Shown piece by piece: positions 19,446 to 28,766 of a stretch of DNA of 64,000 nucleotides (position 1 is the first letter of the stretch; every line of letters starts with the position of its first letter). Where the stretch lies: positions 1,054,001-1,118,000 of the forward strand of contig NZ_CP012529.1 in assembly GCF_001593285.1 (NCBI RefSeq), in the 5' to 3' direction. Below the pieces are notes generated by a model. The model worked only from the letters and a program-made list of their open reading frames with translations, searched no databases and was not told where the DNA came from. The stretch is from Psychrobacter sp. P2G3 (lineage in GTDB: Bacteria > Pseudomonadota > Gammaproteobacteria > Pseudomonadales > Moraxellaceae). The translations under genes were made by a program, and so were the position numbers.

Positions 19446-21128
19446 TTAAGCGGCAATTAATTGACTTAGACTATGTTGACCGGCATCAAGTGACTGTTTG
19501 CTTACAGGGTGATTATTCTCAAAACCCTCTAAGCGATAGTCTACTGCCATTAACACATCAGCAATATGAGCAAGCGTGCGATCATCTATATTTCGACCAC
19601 TTGCAAGGCGCTCTTGCATATTAGTAGTCAATTGGCTAAGCATATTGGCAGCGGTAGGTAATTGTAAAAAACGGACTGCCCCAGCGACTTGGTGCATCAT
19701 ATCAGGTATGTTCTGAATATTGAGTAGGTCGCGCTTGTCATCTGCTAAATAGTCGTTAATCGCTTGCTCTGCACTCGATATCGCCATACGGCTTTCTTGT
19801 ACTAAAGTGTTGTAGGCAGTATCAATTTGGTGTAGTGAGATATGTTGACTATGCGCAGATAGATGAATGGCACCTGGGGTATGCATTTTTGCCATCGCAA
19901 TTGAAGCGTTCTCTGCATGCATAAGTGCTAATAATAGACTATCGAATTCTTCAGGTGTTGGGGTCTGCCAAGTTAATACGGCATCTGCGGCAGTTTTTAA
20001 TGACGCTGCAGCATCTGTTAAGCATAATAACCGTAATACTGAGCTAAGTTCTGTGAGGTCAGCGGCTATTGAGTTCACTTGCAGAGCAGTAGAGCTAAGC
20101 GTATCACCACGTGCATAACTATCGACTTTTTCTTTAATTGTGCTAATTTGATTTTGAATAATATCGTTTAGAGTATCAGTAATGGCGCGGTTTGGACCAA
20201 ATAAGAAGCGTTGCATTTGTTCGCGTTGTGGCGAATCTATCTGATTGCTCGCATATTGGATGCGTAGCTTTTGCGCTTGTTCGTTATCACGCTGGCAGGC
20301 AAAACTCACTAAGTCAGCAAAACGTGCATCCATCACTGGAAGGTAGCTATGGAACTGCTGTTCTAAGTAAATAAGGGTATGCTTTTGACTAAGGCTCAAT
20401 GGCAAAATAGTTTGGATATCTGTAACAGCGGCGGTTGCTGCTTGCCAAAATAGGCTACTAGTATGCGCGGCAATCATCGCACAGGCAGCACTCATAGCAT
20501 CAAGCTTCTGCTGATCATCTGCTGTTAGTGGGGCATTTTGTTGGGTAAGTACCACACTCAGACCACTACGGTAAGCATTGGTCAGTAACTTACTATCCAG
20601 ATTTAACTCACTTAATGGCTGAAAGTTTTGTTCAGGATTAGCGATAATCACGCTGCTGCTACCAAAATCGGAGAAGTAACTGGCATCGATTGCATCTTGC
20701 TGACTATAAGCATGCAGTTTATTAATGATTGGCAGTAGCAGTGTAGGCTCTACCGTCTCAGTTAATAGTACGAATTCAATATAGCGATCAAGCGTCATGA
20801 TTGCTTCTGATAAATCCATAATCAGCGCTGTATCGTTATTATTGCTATCATCATGAAGCTGTTGTAAGCCTTGTGCGATAGCGGCGCTCAATAATTGGCC
20901 ACCAGCCAATGCAATTAGCTCAAAAATACGAGACAGTTGGGTTAAGACGCTGATGGAATCTAATAATAAAGGTGCTTGCTCTTTATCGTCGTTGAATTCA
21001 CTCAGATGGTTTTCAGTATCTTTGAGAATAACAGTGATTTCATTATGAAGCAGATGCAACGAAGGTAGTTTAAAGTTAGTAATACTAAGGGTAGGAGTGG
21101 TTAACGTTGTTTGCTCAGATTGGCTCAT
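19446..21128 (-). CDS. FimL-like protein (ChpA/PilL N-terminal homologue)
   Basis: The 560-residue, almost wholly helical protein has no membrane segment. The stretch LLLDSISVLTQLSRIFELIALAGGQLLSAAIAQGL (here in parts: LLLDSISVLTQL, IFELIALAGGQLLS) repeats in looser form near 365 (LTELSSVLRLLCLTDAAASL) and 475 (MMHQVAGAVRFLQLPTAANML). Those are the degenerate Hpt-like repeats of the ChpA/PilL N-terminus. Where Hpt domains carry the phospho-His, the repeats here mostly lack it. Pseudomonas FimL has this size and build; it links the Pil-Chp system to cAMP and type IV pilus assembly at the pole. I infer a similar role in twitching or surface sensing. No kinase or receiver domain is present. Confidence 0.6.
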   Translation of the reverse strand: MSQSEQTTLTTPTLSITNFKLPSLHLLHNEITVILKDTENHLSEFNDDKEQAPLLLDSISVLTQLSRIFELIALAGGQLLSAAIAQGLQQLHDDSNNNDTALIMDLSEAIMTLDRYIEFVLLTETVEPTLLLPIINKLHAYSQQDAIDASYFSDFGSSSVIIANPEQNFQPLSELNLDSKLLTNAYRSGLSVVLTQQNAPLTADDQQKLDAMSAACAMIAAHTSSLFWQAATAAVTDIQTILPLSLSQKHTLIYLEQQFHSYLPVMDARFADLVSFACQRDNEQAQKLRIQYASNQIDSPQREQMQRFLFGPNRAITDTLNDIIQNQISTIKEKVDSYARGDTLSSTALQVNSIAADLTELSSVLRLLCLTDAAASLKTAADAVLTWQTPTPEEFDSLLLALMHAENASIAMAKMHTPGAIHLSAHSQHISLHQIDTAYNTLVQESRMAISSAEQAINDYLADDKRDLLNIQNIPDMMHQVAGAVRFLQLPTAANMLSQLTTNMQERLASGRNIDDRTLAHIADVLMAVDYRLEGFENNHPVSKQSLDAGQHSLSQLIAA

Positions 21129-21273
21129 AGTTATTTTTCCATAAATAAAGTATTGATAGAGTCGACTCTAACAGCAGATATTGATTTATAAAAGTTGGTA
21201 TTTTAATATATTGTTAGACTTTTCAATGTATTACACTAAGTTAAGTCAACTTAGTTATGCACTTTAATGTGTT

Positions 21274-22920
21274 TTACCACTGCGATAGTCTGGTTTTCAA
21301 ATCAGGATAATCTTCTGCTAAACCTGCGAACCAATTTTGATTGGCTTGGTTATCTACGGTTGACTCTAGCAATAAAGATGCCAAATTAGCAAAATTAGCA
21401 TGAGCGGTATGCCCGCCATCTGCTTGGCTGTCCTCTTCGATCGCTAGCGTCACCTGTCCACCGGTCATTGCCAGATAAACTTCCGCTAAAATCTCCGAAT
21501 CTAGTAATGCTCCGTGAAAAGTACGATCTTGTTTACCAACATCTAATCGGCGAACCAAAGCATCCAAGGTATTCTTTTGCCCAGGATATTGCTGCTTTGC
21601 CATTACTAATGAGTCGGTGACTTGAACACGTTCCGCAAAGTCTGTCATACCAACTTTGCTAAATTCCATATTTAAAAAGTTCATATCAAACGTGGCGTTG
21701 TGAGCGATGATTTCTGCACCATCCATGAACTCATATAGCGACTGAGCAACCTGATCAAAGGTAGGTTTATCTGTCAAAAAGGCCTCAGAGATACCGTGAA
21801 TACGGATGACTTCTTCATCCATGCCGCGCTGCGGGTTGATATAAACGTGCAGCTTTTCACCGGTGAATTTACGACCGATCATCTCAACGATACCGACTTC
21901 AATGATTCGATCGCCTTTTAGTGGATCAAGTCCCGTAGTCTCCGTATCCATAATCAGCTGGCGATTAGGTTCATGCCGATGGATAGGCTTGGGTAACAAA
22001 GGACGAAAGTGTGGGTTCGCACGACTGGTATCGCCATCGAATTTTGGTAATTCTGCAGATGCGTCTAGTGTATTGCTGTCTGCCGTCGTCTCGTTTACTG
22101 TCATGTCATCTGATATCATGGCATTGGTACTCATAGGGTGTGTAGCATTATTCGGTTTGCTGCTGACTTGAATAGGAATTGAATCATCATTATCTGGCGT
22201 TTCATCTAAATCGCTTTCATCTAATAACTCTTCATCGAAATCTTCATCCATCATGTTAAAGCCTAATGGATCGTCATTTAGCCAGTCATTAGCGGCTATT
22301 TTATCTTTTTTTTTAGCAATATCAGTGTTAATAGTGGCAGGACTATCTACAGAGTTAGATGCAGATAGATGCTCGCTACTAGAAGTCACGCCTAGATTGG
22401 CCAGCTCATCAGCTTTTTCGTTGCCTGCGTGCCCAGCATGACCTTTAACCCAATGCCAATCAACGTCGCGTGCTTGACGAAGCTCATCCAATTGTTGCCA
22501 TAAGTCTTGATTGGCAACAGGCTTTTTGCTGGCAGTTTTCCAGCCACGTTTTTTCCAATTGGCAATCCATTCGGTAATGCCATTTTTAACGTAGCTGGAG
22601 TCAGTCCAAATCTCAAGCTTCAAGTCGCGTGGACTGTACTCTAGGGCTTTTATTGCGCCCGTTAGCTCCATACGATTATTGGTGGTTTCTTTATCACTAC
22701 CGTACAAATCTTGCGTACGTCCATCACTGAATATCAGATGTGCGCCCCAACCACCAGCGCCAGGATTACCTTTACAAGCACCATCAGTATAAGCGACGGT
22801 AGTATTTGCTTTCACTGCTAGCGGATCAGCTGCATTTTGCTGACTTGCGCTAAAAACATTTGCAGTTGTGCCAACAGATGCACTAGAAGTATGGAATGAT
22901 AGAGCAGGGTTGTCTGACAT
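21274..22920 (-). CDS. Fused ribonuclease HI and DNA polymerase III epsilon (proofreading exonuclease)
   Basis: One open frame of 548 codons joins two enzymes that are separate, adjacent genes in E. coli (rnhA, dnaQ). Residues about 38-185 are RNase HI with all four acids ([38 protein letters not shown]). An acidic Asp/Glu/Ser/Asn-rich linker (about 190-310) follows. Residues about 315-500 are a DEDDh exonuclease ([36 protein letters not shown]). QVTLAI after the exonuclease fits a beta-clamp-binding motif. It would remove RNA from DNA hybrids and proofread replication. About 35 residues before the RNase H core are of unknown use. The DNA shows no frameshift at the join. Confidence 0.93.
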   Translation of the reverse strand: MSDNPALSFHTSSASVGTTANVFSASQQNAADPLAVKANTTVAYTDGACKGNPGAGGWGAHLIFSDGRTQDLYGSDKETTNNRMELTGAIKALEYSPRDLKLEIWTDSSYVKNGITEWIANWKKRGWKTASKKPVANQDLWQQLDELRQARDVDWHWVKGHAGHAGNEKADELANLGVTSSSEHLSASNSVDSPATINTDIAKKKDKIAANDWLNDDPLGFNMMDEDFDEELLDESDLDETPDNDDSIPIQVSSKPNNATHPMSTNAMISDDMTVNETTADSNTLDASAELPKFDGDTSRANPHFRPLLPKPIHRHEPNRQLIMDTETTGLDPLKGDRIIEVGIVEMIGRKFTGEKLHVYINPQRGMDEEVIRIHGISEAFLTDKPTFDQVAQSLYEFMDGAEIIAHNATFDMNFLNMEFSKVGMTDFAERVQVTDSLVMAKQQYPGQKNTLDALVRRLDVGKQDRTFHGALLDSEILAEVYLAMTGGQVTLAIEEDSQADGGHTAHANFANLASLLLESTVDNQANQNWFAGLAEDYPDLKTRLSQW

Positions 22921-23254
22921 AAAAATCTAATGGCCTAATAGATAGTTAACGTACGATAAACAGATATATTATTCGCTTCGCAAGCTCATTTCTGTAGAGC
23001 CTCTGCGCTATTTATTTATATCTATACTATCGATATTGACTATAGTGTAACTGAAAGTTTAACTGGAATTAATGCGCTTGATTATAGCAAATCCATTGGC
23101 AACATGCGCCATCGCTAAGCACAAAACTGTAAAACTAAATATCAAAACAGAAAGGGGATTGTTTTCTGTTAAAATGAGCCTGATGAGAGCACAGGTTTTC
23201 AGTTGAAACTGATTGCACATGCCTCAGTCCCTTTTAACGCAGGATGACATTATC
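22921..23254. other. Divergent intergenic region between rnhA-dnaQ and a lipoprotein gene
   Basis: No gene seen in these 334 bases. It should hold both promoters. A hairpin with 8-base arms AACAGAAA (23146-23153) and TTTCTGTT (23163-23170) lies about 85 bases before the lipoprotein start and lacks a T run, so an operator or leader structure is more likely than a terminator. Confidence 0.4.
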
Positions 23255-23818
23255 ATGCTCAAGCGCTCAGACGTTATTTGCAAAAGACTTACCTTGTTAG
23301 CAGTTAGCGGTATCACTTGTAGTGCGCTATTGCTAGCAGGTTGTGATGATAGCAGCACGACCGCGGTAGAAGATGTGGCGAAGACCGAGACGGATTTATC
23401 CATATTTGAAGGTTGCTATACGGTTAGTAATGACGAGCCTGCGCAGATCAAAGTTAGTCAGCAGGCAGGTAAGTGGGTCATGCAGATGAAAGAGCCGGCA
23501 AGTGCCAAGCGTGTCTGGGATACTGCTGAGCCATTAGAAGTGCTTGATAACAGTGAGATACCCAATTTTTTCTCTATCGATCCTGACAATGTCGATGCAG
23601 TTATTGGACGTCCTGATAGAGTGCTGGTCATGGCGCATGTCAAACCTGTTTACGCCAATATCGATCCACTACTTGATAGTGAGTATTTGTCTTATATCTA
23701 TAAAGGCGCAAATACTATTTATCGGGTAGAGTGTGATGAGGTCAATACTGATATTTTGGCCAATCCACATGCCAGTATTATTATTGATAATGTTGGGCCG
23801 AGTAATGAAAGTCTTTGA
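23255..23818 (+). CDS. Hypothetical lipoprotein
   Basis: I use ATG 23255 (AGGA at 23241-23244) rather than the in-frame TTG at 23213, because it places the signal peptide correctly. The 187-residue product has a basic start, a hydrophobic core and lipobox LLLAGC with Cys at 30. The mature part contains GCYTVSNDEPAQIKVSQQAGKWVMQMKEP (in parts: GCYTVSNDEPAQIKV, GKWVMQMKEP), which reads like a small beta-rich domain. The product has three Cys in or near the mature part. No family was recognised. It is probably attached to the inner or outer membrane. It lies upstream of a small membrane protein gene on the same strand, 76 bases apart. Confidence 0.7.
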   Translation: MLKRSDVICKRLTLLAVSGITCSALLLAGCDDSSTTAVEDVAKTETDLSIFEGCYTVSNDEPAQIKVSQQAGKWVMQMKEPASAKRVWDTAEPLEVLDNSEIPNFFSIDPDNVDAVIGRPDRVLVMAHVKPVYANIDPLLDSEYLSYIYKGANTIYRVECDEVNTDILANPHASIIIDNVGPSNESL

Positions 23819-23894
23819 TAGAAAACAGTATTTATTATAGGTTTATTGGACAGCAATATGTTCTGCCAGTCATTTAGTAATAGAGTCAGATAAT

Positions 23895-24200
23895 ATGAAT
23901 TTTTTGAGTTATGTCGTGTTAGGCGGATTATCCTATGCAGCTGGTTGGGCCATACGTATGTACGTGCTCGACAAGCAACCTGCACCAGAGCAACCTTATA
24001 ACTTAAAGCATCCTGCCATCCTAGGATATTTAGGCGCATTTTTCATTATTATGCTCATTATTTCATGGTTGATTGGACGCTATTTACTTGGGCACGTCAC
24101 CATTGATTTACCGTTTATTATCATTAACAGTATCGTTGCGACCTTTGTTTATTCATTCGGTCTGAACCCAGAAAAAGCGCGTTATGATGTGCCTGATTGA
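23895..24200 (+). CDS. Small membrane protein with three membrane helices
   Basis: The 101-residue protein has hydrophobic helices at about 3-22 (SYVVLGGLSYAAGWAI), 45-66 (GYLGAFFIIMLIISWLIG) and 72-92 (DLPFIIINSIVATFVYSFG), and a short cytoplasmic tail with Lys/Arg. No motif or family was recognised. It follows the lipoprotein gene and ends at a strong bidirectional terminator, so it may be co-transcribed with the lipoprotein. Confidence 0.6.
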   Translation: MNFLSYVVLGGLSYAAGWAIRMYVLDKQPAPEQPYNLKHPAILGYLGAFFIIMLIISWLIGRYLLGHVTIDLPFIIINSIVATFVYSFGLNPEKARYDVPD

Positions 24201-24251
24201 TTGCTAGTTATCATTTACTAATGATGGTTTACTAATTTTTAGCTTAATGCG

Positions 24252-24295
24252 CACAAAAACACGGTCATGATGAACTCATTGACCGTGTTTTTGTG
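24252..24295. terminator. Bidirectional terminator between convergent genes
   Basis: Perfect 16-base arms (CACAAAAACACGGTCA at 24252-24267 and its complement at 24280-24295) with a 12-base loop. T runs are present on either strand. It serves the + strand membrane protein gene and the minus-strand YkvA gene. Confidence 0.88.
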
Positions 24296-24327
24296 ATTAA
24301 AGATATTATTAACGACTATTTTAGTCA

Positions 24328-24768
24328 TTAAGGTTTTTTCTTAGCTTTGGCATTTTTGTCTTCAGTATCAGAAGCTTTATCTTCAGACTTTGCATCATCT
24401 TTAGACGTTGACTGCTCGTTTTTCCAAGTTTTATACTTGTTTAAGTCTTTTTCCATCAGTTTTAAGCAAAACCCTAGTACCAAGGCATCATCAACTTGAC
24501 CAATAAAGGGTATAAAATCTGGAATAATATCAATAGGGTTTAATACGTACAACAACCCAACCACTGCCGCTGAAATGGTTTTGTAAGGTATATTGCGATA
24601 ATTACCTTGGTAATAATCTTTTACCAAACTCATAAGCAACATCAAGTCTTTAGCGTAACGCTCAAGACCGCGATCCTTGTCGACTTGATTCTTTATTCTG
24701 TCTTCTTTGCTTAAGATGAGTTTGATATTGTCTAGAAGAGACTTATCATCTTTTTCTTTATCAGCCAT
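24328..24768 (-). CDS. YkvA family (DUF1232) membrane-associated protein
   Basis: The 146-residue protein has the DUF1232 core near 65-105: a hydrophobic helix (KTISAAVVGLLYVLNPID), then the signature NPIDIIPDFIPFIGQVDDALVLG. This family includes YkvA of Bacillus, of unknown function. The N-terminal part is charged and helical. The C-terminal 35 residues are Lys/Asp/Glu/Ser-rich and probably disordered (EDKASDTEDKNAKAKKKP). AAGGAA stands before the ATG. No operon partner is seen. Confidence 0.85.
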   Translation of the reverse strand: MADKEKDDKSLLDNIKLILSKEDRIKNQVDKDRGLERYAKDLMLLMSLVKDYYQGNYRNIPYKTISAAVVGLLYVLNPIDIIPDFIPFIGQVDDALVLGFCLKLMEKDLNKYKTWKNEQSTSKDDAKSEDKASDTEDKNAKAKKKP

Positions 24769-25028
24769 ACTAGCGTTCCTTTCATTATTAGTGAATCATT
24801 CATTACTATTTACTATAACAAGAGTAATGGTAAGTACCAAACATGGTTGTTTAACAATTTGTTGTCGTTGTAATAAGCAATAGTTATAAGGTTATGCAAT
24901 CATTATCGTAATAGAAGGCGAAACACTGTGATGTCTCTATCAAACTACGATGCTTGTATAAAGTTAATGTTAAAAACGTTGATAATTAAATCATTATTCT
25001 AAAATAAGTTTTGAGGTAATAGTTCAGT

Positions 25029-26288
25029 ATGCTTACAAAAAATCCGACTCTTTTACAGCAAGCTGATATAAACACTGCGGCTAATAAGGAGCTTAATCGT
25101 CGCCAATTCTTATGTCGACTAGGGGTGAGTACAGGTGCTGGACTACTTGCAACTCAAGGTATTGCTCAAGGCTTGACCGTTAAAACTAACGGTAAAAATC
25201 ATAGCATGCAGTTGACCAAAGATGATCTGCCAACTGCGCTGACAGACAGTAATCAGTCAATAGCGTCCAACTCACGTTGCATTAATCCTACTATTGAGAC
25301 GCGTCTATTCGCCAGCTCCAACGTTGGCGGTAGTAACGAGCGTAACCAATTGGCATTAGAGCGTATGGCTTGCGCAGGTTTTGAAGTGCAGAATCCTACT
25401 ATTACTGAGCGACAATATTTGCGCTTTGCAGGAACGGACACGCAGCGGGCGAGTGATCTACAAAATATCGCGACTGGCGCGATTGCTGCACCCAAACTGT
25501 TTATGGGTGTACGCGGTGGCTATGGCGCAATGCGTCTATTGCCGCTGATTGATTGGCAAACGCTGGGACGCATTATGAACGAGCGGGGCACGATATTGAC
25601 AGGCTTTAGTGACGTCACTGCCATTCAATGTGCACTGCTGGCGAAAGGGCAAATGAGTTCGCTCGCTGGCCCCATGCTCTATAGCGAATTTGGTAAAACG
25701 ACCCCTGATGAGATTAGTTGTAGGCAGTTTGCAGAAGCGCTTACTAACCCTAATTTGAGCATTGCTGTTCAAAATGCCGATTTGACCAGTAAGCAATTAC
25801 CAGCGATTCTAGCGACTGATAATACTCAAACAGTCACGGGAACGATTTGGGGCGGTAATCTGAGTGTGGTATCAGCGCTGGCAGGTAGCGAGTATTTGCC
25901 GAGTATTGATGGTGGCATTGTGTTTTTAGAAGATGTGGGTGAGCAGGCTTATCGTATTGAGCGCATGCTTTATGATTTATATTTGGCAGGTGTGTTCAAG
26001 CGTCAGCAAGCAATTGTGTTTGGCTCACTGTCTGGCACGGGTGAAGATAGCTACGATAAGCGTTACGATGTCGCGATGGTCATTCGCCAGTTGCATAAGC
26101 TGACTGGATTATCTATCTATAATGGCATGAGCTTTGGGCATATCAGTAAAAAACATAGCTTTCCACTGGGTGCGACCTGTCAGATTACACCAGCCAGTAA
26201 TGCAGAAGACGGCTATACATTGAACTTTACGGATTATCCGACTATTGAGGCAAATAAGATGAATGTCGAAGGGTTGTGGCAGGGGTAA
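25029..26288 (+). CDS. LD-carboxypeptidase (peptidase family S66), Tat-exported
   Basis: S66 enzymes such as LdcA remove the terminal D-Ala from murein tetrapeptides during peptidoglycan recycling, or resist microcin C. The 419-residue protein starts with a twin-arginine signal, NRRQFLCRLG (near 17) and a hydrophobic stretch GAGLLATQGIAQG, so it should be exported folded. The catalytic triad is visible: Ser in GFSDVTAIQ, Glu in FLEDVGEQAYRIERML, and His in GMSFGHISKKHSFPLG. GVRGGYGAMRLLPLIDW is the family hallmark. E. coli LdcA is cytoplasmic and about 305 residues; the extra length here is the N-terminal signal and a spacer (30-90), which points to a periplasmic form. Confidence 0.9.
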   Translation: MLTKNPTLLQQADINTAANKELNRRQFLCRLGVSTGAGLLATQGIAQGLTVKTNGKNHSMQLTKDDLPTALTDSNQSIASNSRCINPTIETRLFASSNVGGSNERNQLALERMACAGFEVQNPTITERQYLRFAGTDTQRASDLQNIATGAIAAPKLFMGVRGGYGAMRLLPLIDWQTLGRIMNERGTILTGFSDVTAIQCALLAKGQMSSLAGPMLYSEFGKTTPDEISCRQFAEALTNPNLSIAVQNADLTSKQLPAILATDNTQTVTGTIWGGNLSVVSALAGSEYLPSIDGGIVFLEDVGEQAYRIERMLYDLYLAGVFKRQQAIVFGSLSGTGEDSYDKRYDVAMVIRQLHKLTGLSIYNGMSFGHISKKHSFPLGATCQITPASNAEDGYTLNFTDYPTIEANKMNVEGLWQG

Positions 26289-26402
26289 TGTAGGGTAATT
26301 AAAATGCTTTAAGCTATTGAATTAACAATTAAATTACGGAAGATATGATTAATATCTGCCAAGATTGATTACTAATCGTTCTATTATGAATAAGGATTTA
26401 TT

Positions 26403-26552
26403 ATGATGTTGACCTCTAAAAAAACGAAATTATCATTACCTTCTATTCATTGTAATTCTAGCTGCAGCTGCAAGAAATGTGGATGTACGAGTCCTTCCAC
26501 TTGTGAAAAATGTGACATGTGCTCAAAGTGTTGCCAATGTGACCAAACTTAA
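26403..26552 (+). CDS. Very small cysteine-rich protein, metallothionein-like
   Basis: A 49-codon frame starting ATG-ATG, with AAGGA at 26392-26396 six bases upstream and a strong terminator at 26601. The first 16 residues are basic and lack Cys. The rest has 11 Cys in 33 residues, arranged as C-x4-CSCKKCGC, then C-x2-C-x2-C-x2-CC-x-C. There are no aromatic residues and one His. Closely spaced C-x-C and C-x-x-C groups with Lys between them are typical of metallothioneins, which bind Zn, Cu or Cd in the cytosol. I cannot place it in a named family. The RBS, terminator and composition argue for a real gene. A zinc-ribbon-like fold or metal chaperone is the alternative. Confidence 0.72.
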   Translation: MMLTSKKTKLSLPSIHCNSSCSCKKCGCTSPSTCEKCDMCSKCCQCDQT

Positions 26553-26600
26553 TAAGACCGAGCTTAACAAACAGCTGCTAATTAATTAATAGTTACTTAA

Positions 26601-26638
26601 AAGAAGCCTTCTAAATTTTTCTAGAAGGCTTCTTTTTT
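26601..26638 (+). terminator. Intrinsic terminator after the cysteine-rich gene
   Basis: Perfect 13-base arms (AAGAAGCCTTCTA and complement, 26601-26613 and 26622-26634) followed by T residues. Confidence 0.92.
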
Positions 26639-26712
26639 GGTTCTGATATATCGATGCGCGTTTAATACATTGGTCTCAGTAATTTTGATAGTACCTTCCT
26701 CATTATTAGATC

Positions 26713-26967
26713 GTGACTTATCAAGTAGTTGAGCATTATTCCCATAATAATTTTTTGCATAGCAAGTATGCTTATAAGCATGGTGCTGAAGGCGCGAATA
26801 TTAACTTTAATGAAGATGGTTCACTGATGTTCATTATGGACTCAGGGTGGATTGAACAAACGCTACATGCGGTAGCGAAAGCCACTGGTCAAAAGATGCC
26901 TCGCTATATCAAGCCAAACGCTAATAATGACTTTAGTGAGAAAGCCAGTAATAATCCTACGGTTTAA
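26713..26967 (+). CDS. Hypothetical small protein
   Basis: An 84-codon frame starting at GTG 26713, just after an in-frame stop (26707-26709). No convincing ribosome site precedes the GTG and there is no ATG in the first half. The middle (HGAEGANINFNEDGSLMFIMDSGWIEQTLHAVAKATGQ, in parts) reads like a compact alpha/beta domain with a helix at 55-68. No family was recognised. It may be a real orphan or the tail of a decayed gene. Confidence 0.4.
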   Translation: MTYQVVEHYSHNNFLHSKYAYKHGAEGANINFNEDGSLMFIMDSGWIEQTLHAVAKATGQKMPRYIKPNANNDFSEKASNNPTV

Positions 26968-27123
26968 GAGTCAGTTTATGTTATTTTAAAATTAACTCAG
27001 ACAAACTCAATAGCTTGTCTGAATTAATAATTCTTATTATTCATAGCCGTAGCAGGTGCTTGGCATTCAAGGATACTTTAAATAAGAATAATCTTACTTT
27101 TAAATAAATACAGGGAATGTATT

Positions 27124-28752
27124 ATGTTAGGAAAAATGATGTATCAGCCATTGCTGATTAGTAGCCTCATCGAGCATGCTGCTCGCTATCATGGCGACAC
27201 CGCTGTGTTGTCTAAAGAAGTCGATGGGCAAATTACCCATAGTGATTGGCTTACCATCTCTAACAATTCAAAACGTTTGGCAAATGCATTAGCATCTCTA
27301 GGTTTAAAATCATCAGAGCGTATAGCTACATTGGCTTGGAATAACCGTCGCCACTTAGAAGCTTGGTACGCTATTTCAGGCAGTGGCATGATTTGTCATA
27401 CCATCAATCCGCGTCTGTTTCCTGAGCAGCTCAGCTACATTATTAATGATGCTGATGATCGAGTATTATTTTTTGATGTGACCTTCCTACCACTGATTCT
27501 GGCAATTAAAGATCAAATCGATAATATTAAGCATTTCATCTGTTTGGGCGCTCGAGAAAATAAAGTATTAGAACAACTGCCTGAGGTTTTGTTTTTTGAT
27601 GAATTACTAGCAGATCATTCTACTGACTTTGAGTGGCCTCAATTTGATGAAACGACGGCCAGCTCCTTATGCTATACCTCGGGAACGACTGGCAACCCCA
27701 AAGGAATTTTATACACTCATCGTTCCTCTGTGCTTCATGCCATTGCATTATCCATGCCTGACATCTCAGCACTATCCGCAAAAGACGTTTTGCTACCGGT
27801 AGTGCCTATGTTCCATGTCAATGCATGGGGTACGCCCTATGCTGCTGCCCTGACAGGTTGCTCTTTGATATTACCTGGCCCTAATCTTGATGGTGACAGC
27901 TTAGTGTCTTTAATTGATGATTATAAGGTCACTGTTGCTTTAGGTGTTCCTACGATTTGGCAAAGCCTACTAACGGCTGCCAAAGCTCGTGGCAGCAAAC
28001 TTGAGAGCATGACTCGAACCATTGTCGGTGGCGCTGCTTGTCCGCCATCGGTGATCAAAACCTTTAGAGAGGATTTTGATTGCGATGCGATACACGGTTG
28101 GGGTATGACGGAGACCAGTCCGCTTGGCACGATGAATCAGATCAAGGCCAAGCACAAATCGCTTAGCAAAGATGAGATTAACGAATTGCGCAAATCTCAA
28201 GGTCGTCCACCTTACGGCGTTGAGATACGGCTTATGGACACCGATCAACCACTGGAGCCAGTTGAAGAGGATGGGGTATCTCAGGGACGTCTACAAATTC
28301 GGGGTCACTGGATTATTAACGACTATTACAATCATAATCCTGACGCTATTACTGAAGACGGTTGGTTTGATACCGGTGATATAGCCACCATCGATTCAGA
28401 TGGCTATATGAATATTCGTGATCGCTCAAAAGACTTGATTAAATCTGGTGGCGAATGGATATCTTCAGTGGAGCTTGAGAATATTGCCGCCGCGCATCCA
28501 CAGATAACAATGGCAGCTGCCATTGCTGCAGCCCATAAGAAATGGGGCGAGCGCCCAGTGTTGATTGTGGTTAAAGAGCAAAATTCAGAACTGACTGAGG
28601 CACAAGTGCTTGCATTTTACGAAGAGAAAATTGCCAGTTGGCAAATACCTGATAAAGTTATTTTTGTAGAAAGTATCTTGTTAAATGGGGCGGGGAAAAT
28701 GGTGAAAAAGGATTTACGTGATGAATATGGCGATGTGCTGCTGAGTGCCTGA
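27124..28752 (+). CDS. Fatty acid (medium/long-chain) acyl-CoA ligase, AMP-forming
   Basis: The 542-residue protein is a full ANL-superfamily ligase that activates a carboxylic acid to acyl-AMP, then acyl-CoA. Motifs: the P-loop CYTSGTTGNPKGILYTH near 180; VPMFHVNAWG near 237; GWGMTETSPLG near 330; GWFDTGDIATIDSDGYMNIRDRSKDLIKSGGEWIS (in parts GWFDTGDI, RDRSKDLIKSGGEWIS) near 415-440; and the C-terminal GAGKMVKKDLR with the catalytic Lys. The SGGEWISSVELE form and MFHVNAWG are typical of AlkK-like medium-chain ligases. Cytoplasmic. RBS GGGA lies at 27113-27116, about eight bases before ATG 27124. An SDR gene fragment follows immediately. Confidence 0.93.
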   Translation: MLGKMMYQPLLISSLIEHAARYHGDTAVLSKEVDGQITHSDWLTISNNSKRLANALASLGLKSSERIATLAWNNRRHLEAWYAISGSGMICHTINPRLFPEQLSYIINDADDRVLFFDVTFLPLILAIKDQIDNIKHFICLGARENKVLEQLPEVLFFDELLADHSTDFEWPQFDETTASSLCYTSGTTGNPKGILYTHRSSVLHAIALSMPDISALSAKDVLLPVVPMFHVNAWGTPYAAALTGCSLILPGPNLDGDSLVSLIDDYKVTVALGVPTIWQSLLTAAKARGSKLESMTRTIVGGAACPPSVIKTFREDFDCDAIHGWGMTETSPLGTMNQIKAKHKSLSKDEINELRKSQGRPPYGVEIRLMDTDQPLEPVEEDGVSQGRLQIRGHWIINDYYNHNPDAITEDGWFDTGDIATIDSDGYMNIRDRSKDLIKSGGEWISSVELENIAAAHPQITMAAAIAAAHKKWGERPVLIVVKEQNSELTEAQVLAFYEEKIASWQIPDKVIFVESILLNGAGKMVKKDLRDEYGDVLLSA

Positions 28753-28766
28753 TATTATATTTGAAA

